Positions 26,110-34,537 of a stretch of 64,000 nucleotides of DNA are shown in pieces (position 1 is the stretch's first letter; each line of letters starts with the position of its first letter). The notes beneath the pieces were generated by a model. That model searched no databases, was not told the origin of the DNA, and saw only the letters and a program-made list of their open reading frames with translations. Both the position numbers and the translations under genes were made by a program. This stretch comes from Calothrix anomala FACHB-343 (GTDB lineage: Bacteria > Cyanobacteriota > Cyanobacteriia > Cyanobacteriales > Nostocaceae): positions 1 to 64,000 of the forward strand of contig NZ_JACJQG010000022.1 in the NCBI RefSeq assembly GCF_014696435.1. Direction: 5' to 3'.

Positions 26110-27037
26110 AAATGAGAAGCATATTCTGAAAGTTTCCCTCTAATCTTAACTTTATTTACAAATCTTCACATCCTTTTTTTTTGCTTAATAGAACAAACTT
26201 TACAAAAAGATGTATTTTAATATACATTTTTCTATTCTAGAGTCACTCAAGTGCCTGGAATAGCTATCTCAGGTATGGTTTTTTCGTTTTTAATGCACAA
26301 AGACACAAAAAAGTCAATATCTTTATTATAAAAATAAATCAGCCTGAAGATAGAGCGTTAATTATGATGAGAAATTGCGAAATATTGCTTTTATATTAAG
26401 CGTTTACATTGAGAAATTTCAAGAGAAAATATCCGCAAATCATAGCAAATTACAGACGGTATCATATTGAAGGGGTAATACCAATTCAAAATTCAAAATT
26501 CAAAATTAAGAAAGTGAGACTCAGTATAGGTTGTACAGTTGGAAGCTGTATCAAATTTTTCGTGAGATGGTATAAAGCAGCGAAAATCAATCATATTAGA
26601 TGTTTGTAGCTTGTCTGATACACAGATGCGATCGCGCCATGATGATTTGCCAAGCTCTGAAATACCAAACTCAAGTACATATATATTGATAAGCTCATGC
26701 CCATCTAAATGGCATAACTACTAATAAGGGCTTTAAACAGTCAACAGTCAACAGTCAACAGTCAACAGTCAACAGTCAACAGCCTTCACAATGGATTGTG
26801 CAACTTAAAAGCAGATTAGCTTATGCATTGATCTAGCCGATAATTCCTCTACCAACATCAAACCCCATGCCCAATGCCCCATGCCCCATGCCCCATGCCC
26901 AGTTAAGTAAACTTGGTCTAGCATAGGAAAAAGCCTGTTAATATAGCATATTTGCCCATGCTATATTTGGGTAGATTTTTCAGCACCACACTGGATAAAT
27001 CAGCATTTCAATCACTTCGCCAATGGTTTAGCAGCCG
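26110..27037. other. Intergenic region with repeats upstream of thrS
   Basis: No supported gene; a 66-codon frame at 26409-26609 contains TTCAAAATTCAAAATTC-type repeat and looks accidental. Present are a TTCAAAA tandem at about 26486-26507, the duplicated segment 26704-26824 and a CCCCATG heptamer tract at 26865-26902. The thrS promoter must lie in the last part, with no clear consensus. Confidence 0.6.
26704..26824. repeat. Duplicated intergenic segment, copy 2, with expanded AGTCAAC heptamers
   Basis: Matches 593-685 on both sides of a heptamer tract (AGTCAAC, six to seven units at about 26738-26782). The flanking bases CACAATGGATTGTGCAACTT are identical to copy 1. Confidence 0.75.
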
Positions 27038-28867
27038 ATGTCGCCTAATCAACTTCCTAATCAATCAGAACAATCTGCAAAAATGTATTTACCTCGTAGC
27101 AGCGAATCGGAAAATTTAAAAAAAATTCGCCACACCGCTTCCCATGTGATGGCTATGGCTGTACAAAAGCTGTTTCCCAAGGCGCAAGTCACAATTGGCC
27201 CCTGGATTGATAACGGTTTTTACTACGATTTTGACAATCCAGAACCCTTTAGCGATAAAGATTTAAAATCCATCCAAAAAGAGATGGTAAAAATTATTAA
27301 TCGCAAACTCCCAGTAGTTCGGGAAGAAGTCAGTCGGGAAGAAGCCAAACGCCGGATTGAGGAAATTAAAGAACCTTATAAGTTAGAAATTCTCGCAGAT
27401 ATTAAAGAAGAACCGATTACAATTTACCACCTGGGTAATGAATGGTGGGATTTGTGCGCGGGGCCTCATTTAGAAAATACCAGCGAAATTAACCCCAAAG
27501 CCATTGAATTAGAAAGCGTTGCGGGTGCTTATTGGCGGGGTGATGAAACCAAAGCGCAATTACAAAGAATTTACGCCACCGCTTGGGAAAGTCCCGAACA
27601 ATTGGCGGAGTATAAGCGACGCAAAGAAGAAGCACAAAGAAGAGATCACCGCAAACTCGGTAAGGAACTGGGATTATTTATATTTTCCGACCTGGTGGGG
27701 CCGGGTTTACCTTTGTGGACTCCCAAAGGTACTTTGTTGCGGAGTATGTTGGAAGACTTTTTGAAACAGGAACAGCTAAAACGCGGTTATTTACCTGTAG
27801 TTACCCCCCATATCGCCAGGGTGGATTTATTTAAAACTTCTGGACATTGGCAGAAGTATAAAGAAGATATGTTTCCCTTGATGGCGGATGATGCAGAAGC
27901 TGCGGCTTTAGAACAAGGCTTTGTGATGAAGCCGATGAATTGTCCGTTTCATATCCAAATATATAAGAGTGAGTTGCGTTCCTATCGGGAATTACCAATG
28001 CGCTTGGCGGAATTTGGGACTGTTTACCGCTACGAACAATCAGGAGAATTAGGCGGTTTAACCAGAGTGCGCGGTTTTACTGTGGATGATTCTCATTTGT
28101 TTGTCACCCCGGAACAACTAGACACCGAATTCCTCAGCGTTGTCGATTTGATTTTGTCGGTGTTCAATAAACTGCAACTGAAGAACTTTAAAGCTAGACT
28201 GAGTTTCCGCGATCCGGCTAGTGATAAGTATATTGGTGGTGATGAAGTTTGGGATAAAGCGGAAGGTGCAATTCGCCGCGCGGTAGAACAGTTGGGGATG
28301 GAACATTTTGAAGGTATTGGCGAAGCGGCTTTTTACGGGCCGAAACTCGACTTTATCTTTAAGGATGCGTTAGAGCGAGAATGGCAATTAGGAACTGTAC
28401 AAGTAGATTACAATTTGCCAGAACGCTTTGATTTAGAATATGTTGCTGAGGATGGTTCCCGCAAACGTCCGGTAATGATTCACCGCGCACCTTTTGGTTC
28501 TTTGGAACGACTGATTGGAATTTTAATTGAAGAGTATGCGGGTGATTTCCCCTTGTGGTTAGCACCAGTACAAGCGAGATTGCTACCGGTGGGTGAAGCG
28601 CAAATTGATTTTACTAAAGATGTAGTTGCCAAAATGCAAGCTTTAGGCATTCGTGCCGAAGTTGATTTAAGTGGCGATCGCTTGGGTAAATTGATTCGCA
28701 ATGCCGAAAAAGATAAAATACCCGTAATGGCTGTGGTGGGAGCTAAGGAAGTGGAAACCAACACCTTGAGTATCCGTACCCGCGCTTCTGGGGAATTAGG
28801 CGCTGTAGCTGTGGATGAGGTATTAGATAAATTAAAAACTGCGATCGCTAATTTCGACAACTTCTAA
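27038..28867 (+). CDS. thrS: Threonine-tRNA ligase
   Basis: A 609-residue class II synthetase that charges tRNA-Thr. The order is an N2 editing domain (about 28-215; HTASHVMAMAVQ, LCAGPHL), the catalytic core (about 235-505) and an anticodon-binding domain (about 510-600). The catalytic zinc ligands are visible as Cys302 (MKPMNCPFH), His353 (DDSHLF) and His482 (MIHRAPFG). Motif 2 is FGTVYRYEQSGELGGLTRVRGF. The editing motifs HxxxH and CxGxH are present. The N-terminal TGS domain of Escherichia coli ThrRS is absent; the protein begins with a short polar tail before SENLKKIRHTASH, a form common in cyanobacteria. Some Nostocales carry two ThrRS genes, one zinc-responsive; which this is cannot be told here. 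Confidence 0.96.
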   Translation: MSPNQLPNQSEQSAKMYLPRSSESENLKKIRHTASHVMAMAVQKLFPKAQVTIGPWIDNGFYYDFDNPEPFSDKDLKSIQKEMVKIINRKLPVVREEVSREEAKRRIEEIKEPYKLEILADIKEEPITIYHLGNEWWDLCAGPHLENTSEINPKAIELESVAGAYWRGDETKAQLQRIYATAWESPEQLAEYKRRKEEAQRRDHRKLGKELGLFIFSDLVGPGLPLWTPKGTLLRSMLEDFLKQEQLKRGYLPVVTPHIARVDLFKTSGHWQKYKEDMFPLMADDAEAAALEQGFVMKPMNCPFHIQIYKSELRSYRELPMRLAEFGTVYRYEQSGELGGLTRVRGFTVDDSHLFVTPEQLDTEFLSVVDLILSVFNKLQLKNFKARLSFRDPASDKYIGGDEVWDKAEGAIRRAVEQLGMEHFEGIGEAAFYGPKLDFIFKDALEREWQLGTVQVDYNLPERFDLEYVAEDGSRKRPVMIHRAPFGSLERLIGILIEEYAGDFPLWLAPVQARLLPVGEAQIDFTKDVVAKMQALGIRAEVDLSGDRLGKLIRNAEKDKIPVMAVVGAKEVETNTLSIRTRASGELGAVAVDEVLDKLKTAIANFDNF

Positions 28868-28885
28868 TCAGTCAACACTCAACAC

Positions 28886-28932
28886 TCAAGAGTCAACAGT
28901 CAACAGTCAACAGTCAACAGTCAACAGTCAAG
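28886..28932. repeat. AGTCAAC heptamer tandem repeat after thrS
   Basis: Six to seven units between the thrS stop and its terminator. Confidence 0.85.
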
Positions 28933-28945
28933 CATCATACAACAC

Positions 28946-28986
28946 AAAAAATGGTGTGTTGTCGCCTATCAACACACCATTTTTAT
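28946..28986. terminator. Bidirectional rho-independent terminator between thrS and the PatA-like gene
   Basis: ATGGTGTGTTG and CAACACACCAT form an 11-bp stem with an 8-base loop. An A run precedes it and a T run follows, so it can end both the plus-strand thrS and the convergent minus-strand transcript. Confidence 0.8.
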
Positions 28987-29003
28987 ATTGATAACAGTAA
29001 CAG

Positions 29004-30209
29004 TTAAGGAATTTCAAAATAAGTTTGCCCTTTCCAGAGATTAGCCTCTATTAATGCCAGGGGCAAGTATTTATACACCATCTCCACAACTTTATCAGCC
29101 TCTACAGGTTTAGTCATAAAGTCTGTCGCACCAAAAACCTTAGAGCGAACTTGATCGAAAACACCATTATTACCTGTTAAAATTACCACTGGCGTGTTTG
29201 ATAATGCAGAAATGCGCCTTAACTGGGCACATATTTCGTATCCATTGACAACTGGCATCAGCAAATCTAAAAATATTAAATCCGGTTTATGCTGAATGAG
29301 AATTGGCAAAGCTTGTGCAGAATCTTGAATCTTAATAAATCTCAGACCATTTGCGGTAATTACTTGCTCTAACATTTTACATACTTGCAAGCTATCATCT
29401 ACGCAGGCAATCAACGGCGCATTTGTGTTGTTAGGCTGTGCAAAGTTACGGTTATTTTTCTCTGGCGTTGTTGGTAAAGGTAAGTCCTCTACTTCGATTA
29501 GTTCAGCAATTCCTTTGCGGATATAGGGAATGAGTGAACGAGTTAGTGACAATACATTCTGATTCATTTTTACAGATAAATCCCATAACGTATATTTGCC
29601 ATTAATCGAATGAGCCAAGTTTTCGTAAATGGTTGTGTTTAAAAACTTTTGCAGTTCGTCTGGTTGGCGGACGATTGGTGCTAAATGAGGAGAAACACTG
29701 GCTAACCCAGCTTTTAACCAATTCTGCCAAAATTCTTGGATTTGTGGAAAATTTATCTCGGCAATTGTTGAACCAGGTGATGCTTTAAAAATTACTTCTT
29801 GAGATTGCTCATAATCTAATTTGGCTTTATTAATATGTTGAGCCATATCAAATAATATCTCTGATATTATTCCTCTCACAATAGCCTTGATTTTTGGCGG
29901 TTCGACTTGATATTTGTTTGCTAAAACTTCTAATAAACAATAATCCCAATAATCTAGAGATTTATTTTCAATATCTAAAAATAATTTGTTGATTTCTAAC
30001 TGAGGATAATACTGTTTAATATAGCGTTGTAATCGCCGATAAGGATGATCGCCTCCCGTTGCCCAAACTATATTTCCTCGATGAAAATACAGAGTCCATT
30101 GTGATTTATGAGAACTTTTGACTTTTAGCTCACCGCTATACCGAATATTAGTAAATTTTTGCAGATTGTCTAATAAGTTATCTAATTTTGCCTGTGCCAA
30201 AAAGAGCAT
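29004..30209 (-). CDS. PatA-like response regulator (DUF4388/PATAN plus receiver)
   Basis: A 401-residue regulator. The N-terminal DUF4388/PATAN-type domain (about 1-250) begins LAQAKLDNLLDNLQKFTNIRYSG and includes WTLYFHRGNIVWATGGDHPYRRL. The C-terminal receiver domain (about 270-390) has acidic ACVDDS, the phospho-acceptor in LIFLDLLMPVVNG, a TG switch in VVILTG and the lysine in FMTKPVEAD. This architecture is shared by PatA, PilG and TaxP1-type proteins that control heterocyst pattern, motility or phototaxis. It is not next to a CheW/CheA operon here, unlike many relatives, though a CheW gene lies at the window end. Specific identity as PatA is not claimed. Confidence 0.85.
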   Translation of the reverse strand: MLFLAQAKLDNLLDNLQKFTNIRYSGELKVKSSHKSQWTLYFHRGNIVWATGGDHPYRRLQRYIKQYYPQLEINKLFLDIENKSLDYWDYCLLEVLANKYQVEPPKIKAIVRGIISEILFDMAQHINKAKLDYEQSQEVIFKASPGSTIAEINFPQIQEFWQNWLKAGLASVSPHLAPIVRQPDELQKFLNTTIYENLAHSINGKYTLWDLSVKMNQNVLSLTRSLIPYIRKGIAELIEVEDLPLPTTPEKNNRNFAQPNNTNAPLIACVDDSLQVCKMLEQVITANGLRFIKIQDSAQALPILIQHKPDLIFLDLLMPVVNGYEICAQLRRISALSNTPVVILTGNNGVFDQVRSKVFGATDFMTKPVEADKVVEMVYKYLPLALIEANLWKGQTYFEIP

Positions 30210-30670
30210 AAAAGTAATTGGTTAGTTCAGCCAGCCAGTATGGTAGTTGTAGGATAAGACAACCTAATTGCTCACCACATTTGATTAGCAATTAGGTAAT
30301 CTATAGGATGCTTAATTACCCTAAAAACATGACAAAATCAGCAGTCTTGCTGGAAACTGCTATTTTTTTGTTTATCGGTAATTTTTGAAGATAAAAATGC
30401 TTTTTTTCAAAAAATACTCAGCATTTTTTGATGGTATTGGATAGTAATTAATTTATCTTCTAAACAATTAAATGATTTATTATTTATGATGTTAATTTAT
30501 CTCAACAATTCGGATAACCGTAATAATACTGATTTCAAAGTCAGTAATTTATAGGAATTATAAAGATTTTTCTCTCAACAAAAAACCCCGGCGAAACTAA
30601 CCGGGGTGAGACAGAGAAGAACGAGTGACGATGAGAGATACCAATACAGAAATCTAGAAATCTAGAAATC
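30210..30670. other. AT-rich intergenic region
   Basis: No coding frame is seen. An inverted repeat AAAAATGCT...AGCATTTTT at about 30394-30431 could act as a weak terminator in either direction. The terminator of the next gene lies at 30582-30608. Confidence 0.5.
30582..30608 (-). terminator. Rho-independent terminator of the ssl1498-type gene
   Basis: On the minus strand CCCCGG and CCGGGG form the stem around a short loop, followed by TTTTTT. It lies about 65 bases past the stop codon. Confidence 0.82.
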
Positions 30671-30841
30671 TTAGCTGACGCTGACAGCAACCAAAGCCAA
30701 GGTTGTAACAATCAAGCTGGCAAAAATACCTTGAATTACATATTTGCGTTGTTCCCAAATTGCTGGGTACTCAGCGTAGTACATCTGGGGTTCGGTTGCG
30801 TAGTTGTTGAGAACGCCATCTTCGTTAACGGTGGTATACAT
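30671..30841 (-). CDS. ssl1498-family light-harvesting-like small membrane protein
   Basis: A 56-residue protein: MYTTVNEDGVLNNYATEPQM, then YYAEYPAIWEQRKYVIQGIF and a C-terminal helix (ASLIVTTLALVAVSVS). The start NxxGxLNNYAxEPxMY followed by a charged QRKYVI segment and one membrane helix matches the ssl1498 family, which is related to high-light-inducible and Cab-like small proteins and is thought to sit in thylakoid membranes. AAGGAAAAAG precedes the ATG by a few bases. The gene has its own promoter candidate and terminator. The precise role, perhaps pigment or photosystem protection, is not established. Confidence 0.8.
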   Translation of the reverse strand: MYTTVNEDGVLNNYATEPQMYYAEYPAIWEQRKYVIQGIFASLIVTTLALVAVSVS

Positions 30842-30882
30842 AATCTTTTTCCTTGGTTGTTTTTATTGTGTTTGTTACTTTA

Positions 30883-30923
30883 TGTAAATAAATTTAACAA
30901 GTTTGTTACAAAGTGTCAAGATG
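30883..30923 (-). promoter_or_regulatory. Promoter with HLR1-like element for the ssl1498-type gene
   Basis: On the minus strand TTGACA (30919-30914) and TAAATT (30896-30891) are 17 bases apart, a plausible -35/-10 pair. Overlapping the start region is GTTAAATTTATTTACA (30898-30883), which resembles an HLR1 direct repeat with one mismatch. RpaB could repress from that position. Confidence 0.45.
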
Positions 30924-31063
30924 GATTGACAAATAATTACACATTGGGTTAATAAGCCTGGCTTATGTGTTGGGGTTATGATTAGGAAAGGGCTTCTGTA
31001 AATGGTTAAACTCTGGGAATGAGGAAAAAAGCCTTATTCCTCACACAGGTATTTTGATAAGTA

Positions 31064-31555
31064 ATGAAAAAATCTAGCTACATACCTCTGATGGTGATGG
31101 CGCTGACTCTGACTAGTTGCAGCACAGTCAAAACTAGCGACTATGAAGGCACCGCACTGACGACTTATACTTGGCGCGTGCAATATATTGATGAACCATC
31201 ACCGCAATTTACAACTTTCGCTAGTACTTCATTGTTAAATCGTAATGGTTTGAAGCCAGAAGGTGCAGTAACAGGCCCGGACGATCGCGGTTTATGGTGG
31301 CCTGCACTACCACCTCGCCCAACAGTTGATGAGGTGGAACGGCGCAAACAGCCGCAGCAAGAGGTAAGCAAGCCGGAGTTACTGAAGAGTGTAGAGTATA
31401 AAGTTACCTATAGTGTAGGTGGGCAACGGCAGACATTGCCGACTAATTATGATGTCTATCGAGAAATAGTCAAGGCTTACCCATCTCGCATCCCTTTACA
31501 ATTTACCTTGGGTGTTAACGATAATACAGTGGAGAAGGCAGAACAGGCTGATTGA
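31064..31555 (+). CDS. Predicted lipoprotein
   Basis: A 163-residue protein with a lipoprotein signal peptide: MKKSSYIPLMVMALTLTSCS, lipobox LTSC, cysteine at 19. The mature part is hydrophilic, with TYTWRVQYIDEPSPQFTTF, GLWWPALPPRPTVDEVERRKQP and SVEYKVTYSVGGQRQTLPTN. No named domain was recognised; similar short lipoproteins occur in cyanobacteria. It is upstream of the phytochrome gene by 174 bases on the same strand, but a functional link is not shown. Confidence 0.7.
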   Translation: MKKSSYIPLMVMALTLTSCSTVKTSDYEGTALTTYTWRVQYIDEPSPQFTTFASTSLLNRNGLKPEGAVTGPDDRGLWWPALPPRPTVDEVERRKQPQQEVSKPELLKSVEYKVTYSVGGQRQTLPTNYDVYREIVKAYPSRIPLQFTLGVNDNTVEKAEQAD

Positions 31556-31729
31556 GGTAGAAACCTATCTAAAGTTATAAATTATATCTACCTTATGACA
31601 GATTATCTGCCATCGCGGTATAGTAATTCGGGCTTGGAAAGTGACAATTTCACTCTTAATTGGGTGTTTTAGGTTGGGAATTGGTGGCGGAAAAAACTAG
31701 AAAAAATTGTAAAAGGAGTTTGAGTAAGC

Positions 31730-33979
31730 ATGACGGTTCAGACAGTGGATTTAACCAACTGCGATCGCGAACCGATTCACATTCCCGGATTGATTCAGCC
31801 GCATGGGGTGCTGCTGGCGATCAATTTATCCACCATAGAAATCATTCAAGTTAGCAACAATACAGCTAATTTCCTCTATCGCCAACCGGAAGATTTATTA
31901 GGGAAGCCGTTGTCACAACTGTTTGAAGCCAAACAAATTGTGACGATTCAGCAATGTTTAAATGGAGACTTTGAAAGCCTCAATCCCCTACACCTTTCTA
32001 TTAAGCATGAAGGTAAAACCCTACGATTTGATGGCATTGTTCATCAATGGGATGGGGTGGCGTTGTTGGAGTTAGAACCGAAGAATCACGAGGGAAAAGC
32101 TGACTTTTTTAATTTTTATCAGCAGGTGAAGGGAGTAATCACCAAGATTCAAAAAGCGGCGACAATGGAGCAGATGTGTCAATTGGTAGTGAAAGAAGTG
32201 CGCAAAATTACGGAATTTGAGCGCGTCATGATTTACCGCTTTGATGATGATGAAACCGGGATTGTGATTGCAGAGGATACAGATCGGGAAATTCCTTATT
32301 TAGATTTGCGCTATCCACCTAGCGATATTCCGAAGCAAGCGCGAAAGCTTTATACTAGTAATTGGCTGCGTATCATTCCCAGTGTCAATTATCAGCCTGT
32401 AGAGTTGATACCGACAAATAATCCTCTAACTAATCAACCACTTGATTTAAGCTTGTCAGTGTTACGCAGCGTCTCCCCAATTCATCTAGAGTATCTGCAA
32501 AACATGGGGGTAGGCGCTTCTATGTCGATTTCTTTAGTACATGACAAAAAACTGTGGGGTTTAATTGCCTGTCATCATTCTTCTGCTAAATATATTCCCT
32601 ATAGTATCAGGGCAGTTTGCGAGTTTATTGGGCAGGTGATGTCACTGGAACTGGCAAACAAAGAAGCCAGCGAAGACCAAGATTATAAGATGCAGTTAAA
32701 GTCTTTGCAAACTCAATTTGTGGAATCGCTATCGCAGGCGCAGTACTTTCTCGATGGGATTGCACAGATGGGAACAGAGCTATTATCGCTAGTGAGTGCT
32801 ACAGGTGCGGTAATTTGCAATAGCGATCGCTGTATTCGCATCGGTGAAACTCCTCCAGAAGCAGAAATTCCCGTTTTATTAGATTGGATTAAACCCCAAC
32901 TGGAAGATAATTTATTTCACACGCGATCGCTTTCTCATATTTATCCGGCGGCTGAAGCTTTTAAAGCTGTGGCGAGTGGTGTGTTAGCTTTGGAAATTTC
33001 CCGCATTCATCGCCATTATATTGTCTGGTTTCGTCCGGAAGTGCAGCAAACTGTAAATTGGGGTGGGAATCCTGATAAACCAGTGGAAGTCGCGGATGAT
33101 GGTAGTTTGCGTTTATCGCCGCGTAAATCTTTTGCTTTATGGAAACAAATAGTTAAGGGTTATTCTCTAGCTTGGAAACCCTGTGAAATCGCTGCTGTAG
33201 CAGAATTACGCAGCTTAATTGTGGGTGTAGTTTTGCGCCAAGCCGACGAACTCGCCTCGATGAACATGGAACTACAGCGCAGTAATGAAGAATTAGATTC
33301 CTTTGCTTATGTAGCTTCCCACGACTTGAAAGAACCATTGCGCGGGATTCATAACTACGCCAACTTTTTAATGGAAGACTATAGCGATATCTTAAATGAA
33401 GATGGCGTAGCTAAACTGCAAACTCTGGTCAAGCTGACCCAACGAATGGAAAATTTAATTAATTCCCTGCTGCACTTTTCCCGCTTGGGACGCGCTGAAC
33501 TCATGCGTCAACCAGTGAATTTACAAGATTTAGTGCAACAAGCGATCGCCACCTTAACTATATCTCGACCCCAATCCCAAATTGACTTTCGCATTCCTCA
33601 AAATTTACCCACCATCGAATGCGATCGCGCTCAAGTTAATGAAGTATTTACTAACCTGATCGGTAATGCGATTAAATATAATGACAAACCAGAAAGATGG
33701 GTAGAAATTGGCTTTATCGCCAACCCGAAAACCACAGCAACTAGTTCCTATACCTTTTACGTGCGCGACAACGGTATTGGTATTCCCGAAGAACATCAAG
33801 AAAAGGTTTTTCAGATTTTTCGGCGATTACATGGTAGAGAAGAATACGGTGGCGGTAATGGAGCCGGATTAACCATTGCCCGTAAAATTGTCGAGCGACA
33901 CGGCGGTAAAATTTGGGTTGAGTCAATAATAAACGAAGGTAGTACCTTTTATTTCACCCTAGCCACAGAGGTAGGATGA
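31730..33979 (+). CDS. cphB: Bacteriophytochrome histidine kinase, biliverdin-type (CphB/BphP-like)
   Basis: A 749-residue red/far-red photoreceptor kinase. Domains: PAS (about 15-125), GAF (about 145-320), PHY (about 330-505), HisKA with phospho-acceptor His531 (ASHDLKEPL), and HATPase (about 620-745; NLIGNAIKYND, DNGIGIPEEH). The PASDIP-type motif holds Asp199. At the position where Cph1 has its chromophore cysteine before His, the sequence is SPIHLEYLQNMG with Ile251-His252, so that thiol is missing. Instead Cys11 in TNCDREPIHIPG matches the biliverdin-binding cysteine of bacteriophytochromes. This is the CphB arrangement known from Calothrix and Anabaena. The response regulator downstream is its probable partner. 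Biliverdin use is inferred from these residues. Confidence 0.92.
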   Translation: MTVQTVDLTNCDREPIHIPGLIQPHGVLLAINLSTIEIIQVSNNTANFLYRQPEDLLGKPLSQLFEAKQIVTIQQCLNGDFESLNPLHLSIKHEGKTLRFDGIVHQWDGVALLELEPKNHEGKADFFNFYQQVKGVITKIQKAATMEQMCQLVVKEVRKITEFERVMIYRFDDDETGIVIAEDTDREIPYLDLRYPPSDIPKQARKLYTSNWLRIIPSVNYQPVELIPTNNPLTNQPLDLSLSVLRSVSPIHLEYLQNMGVGASMSISLVHDKKLWGLIACHHSSAKYIPYSIRAVCEFIGQVMSLELANKEASEDQDYKMQLKSLQTQFVESLSQAQYFLDGIAQMGTELLSLVSATGAVICNSDRCIRIGETPPEAEIPVLLDWIKPQLEDNLFHTRSLSHIYPAAEAFKAVASGVLALEISRIHRHYIVWFRPEVQQTVNWGGNPDKPVEVADDGSLRLSPRKSFALWKQIVKGYSLAWKPCEIAAVAELRSLIVGVVLRQADELASMNMELQRSNEELDSFAYVASHDLKEPLRGIHNYANFLMEDYSDILNEDGVAKLQTLVKLTQRMENLINSLLHFSRLGRAELMRQPVNLQDLVQQAIATLTISRPQSQIDFRIPQNLPTIECDRAQVNEVFTNLIGNAIKYNDKPERWVEIGFIANPKTTATSSYTFYVRDNGIGIPEEHQEKVFQIFRRLHGREEYGGGNGAGLTIARKIVERHGGKIWVESIINEGSTFYFTLATEVG

Positions 33980-33996
33980 AATTTGGTCATTTATCC

Positions 33997-34022
33997 AGAG
34001 ACGCGATGAATCGCGTCTGTAC
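33997..34022. repeat. AGAGACGCGAT-AATCGCGTCT palindrome, copy 2
   Basis: Lies in the 78-bp gap between the phytochrome and its response regulator, followed by CTTGTCC-type heptamers. It is nearly identical to 13703-13729. It could form a hairpin in the mRNA between the two genes. Confidence 0.75.
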
Positions 34023-34057
34023 AATTGTCTCCCTTGTCCTCCCTAGTCCCCTTGCTT

Positions 34058-34537
34058 ATGATCAATGTTTCCCCGCCGACTGTCAGACATACTCCGCCAC
34101 TGTTGATTGTGGAAGATAGCAATGAAGACTTTGAAACTATTCAACGGTTTCTGCAGCGATCGCCATTCTTGATACCAATTCATCGCTGTATTAATGGCGA
34201 TCAGGCCTTGGCGTTTCTTTATCGCACTGGAAGATACAATAATTTAGAAACGGCTCCCCGTCCGGCAATGATTATCCTTGATCTCAATCTGCCAGGAACT
34301 GATGGACGGCAAGTATTGCATCGAATCAAACAAGATGATAGTTTAAAGACCATTCCTGTTGTGGTTTTCACTACATCCAATAATCCTAAAGATATTCAGG
34401 ATTGCTACAAATATGGAGTCAACAGCTACATTGTCAAGCCGATTAACTTTGCTCAATTGAAGCGAGACATTCAAACACTGTTGGATTATTGGTTTGAAGT
34501 CACGACTTTGCCTGATTACCCCGATAGTCCAACATGA
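34058..34537 (+). CDS. Single-domain response regulator (Rcp-type, phytochrome partner)
   Basis: A 159-residue receiver protein of the Rcp1/RcpB class. It starts with [24 protein letters not shown]; the longer frame from a TTG at 34025 is only translated heptamer repeat and is rejected. Phosphorylation should occur at Asp75 ([13 protein letters not shown]), with acidic residues in VEDSNED, the threonine in VVFTTS and Lys in YIVKPINF. There is no output domain. It follows the phytochrome gene by 78 bases and its stop overlaps the next gene's ATG by four bases, so the three genes are probably co-transcribed. Its output partner is unknown. Confidence 0.88.
   Translation: MINVSPPTVRHTPPLLIVEDSNEDFETIQRFLQRSPFLIPIHRCINGDQALAFLYRTGRYNNLETAPRPAMIILDLNLPGTDGRQVLHRIKQDDSLKTIPVVVFTTSNNPKDIQDCYKYGVNSYIVKPINFAQLKRDIQTLLDYWFEVTTLPDYPDSPT

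Noticed and set aside
26409-26609. 66-codon plus-strand frame upstream of thrS
   Set aside because: Contains translated TTCAAAA tandem repeat and no ribosome-binding site.
26738-26782. Tandem AGTCAAC units considered as a CRISPR-like array
   Set aside because: Units are 7 bp with no spacers; it is a simple heptamer repeat.
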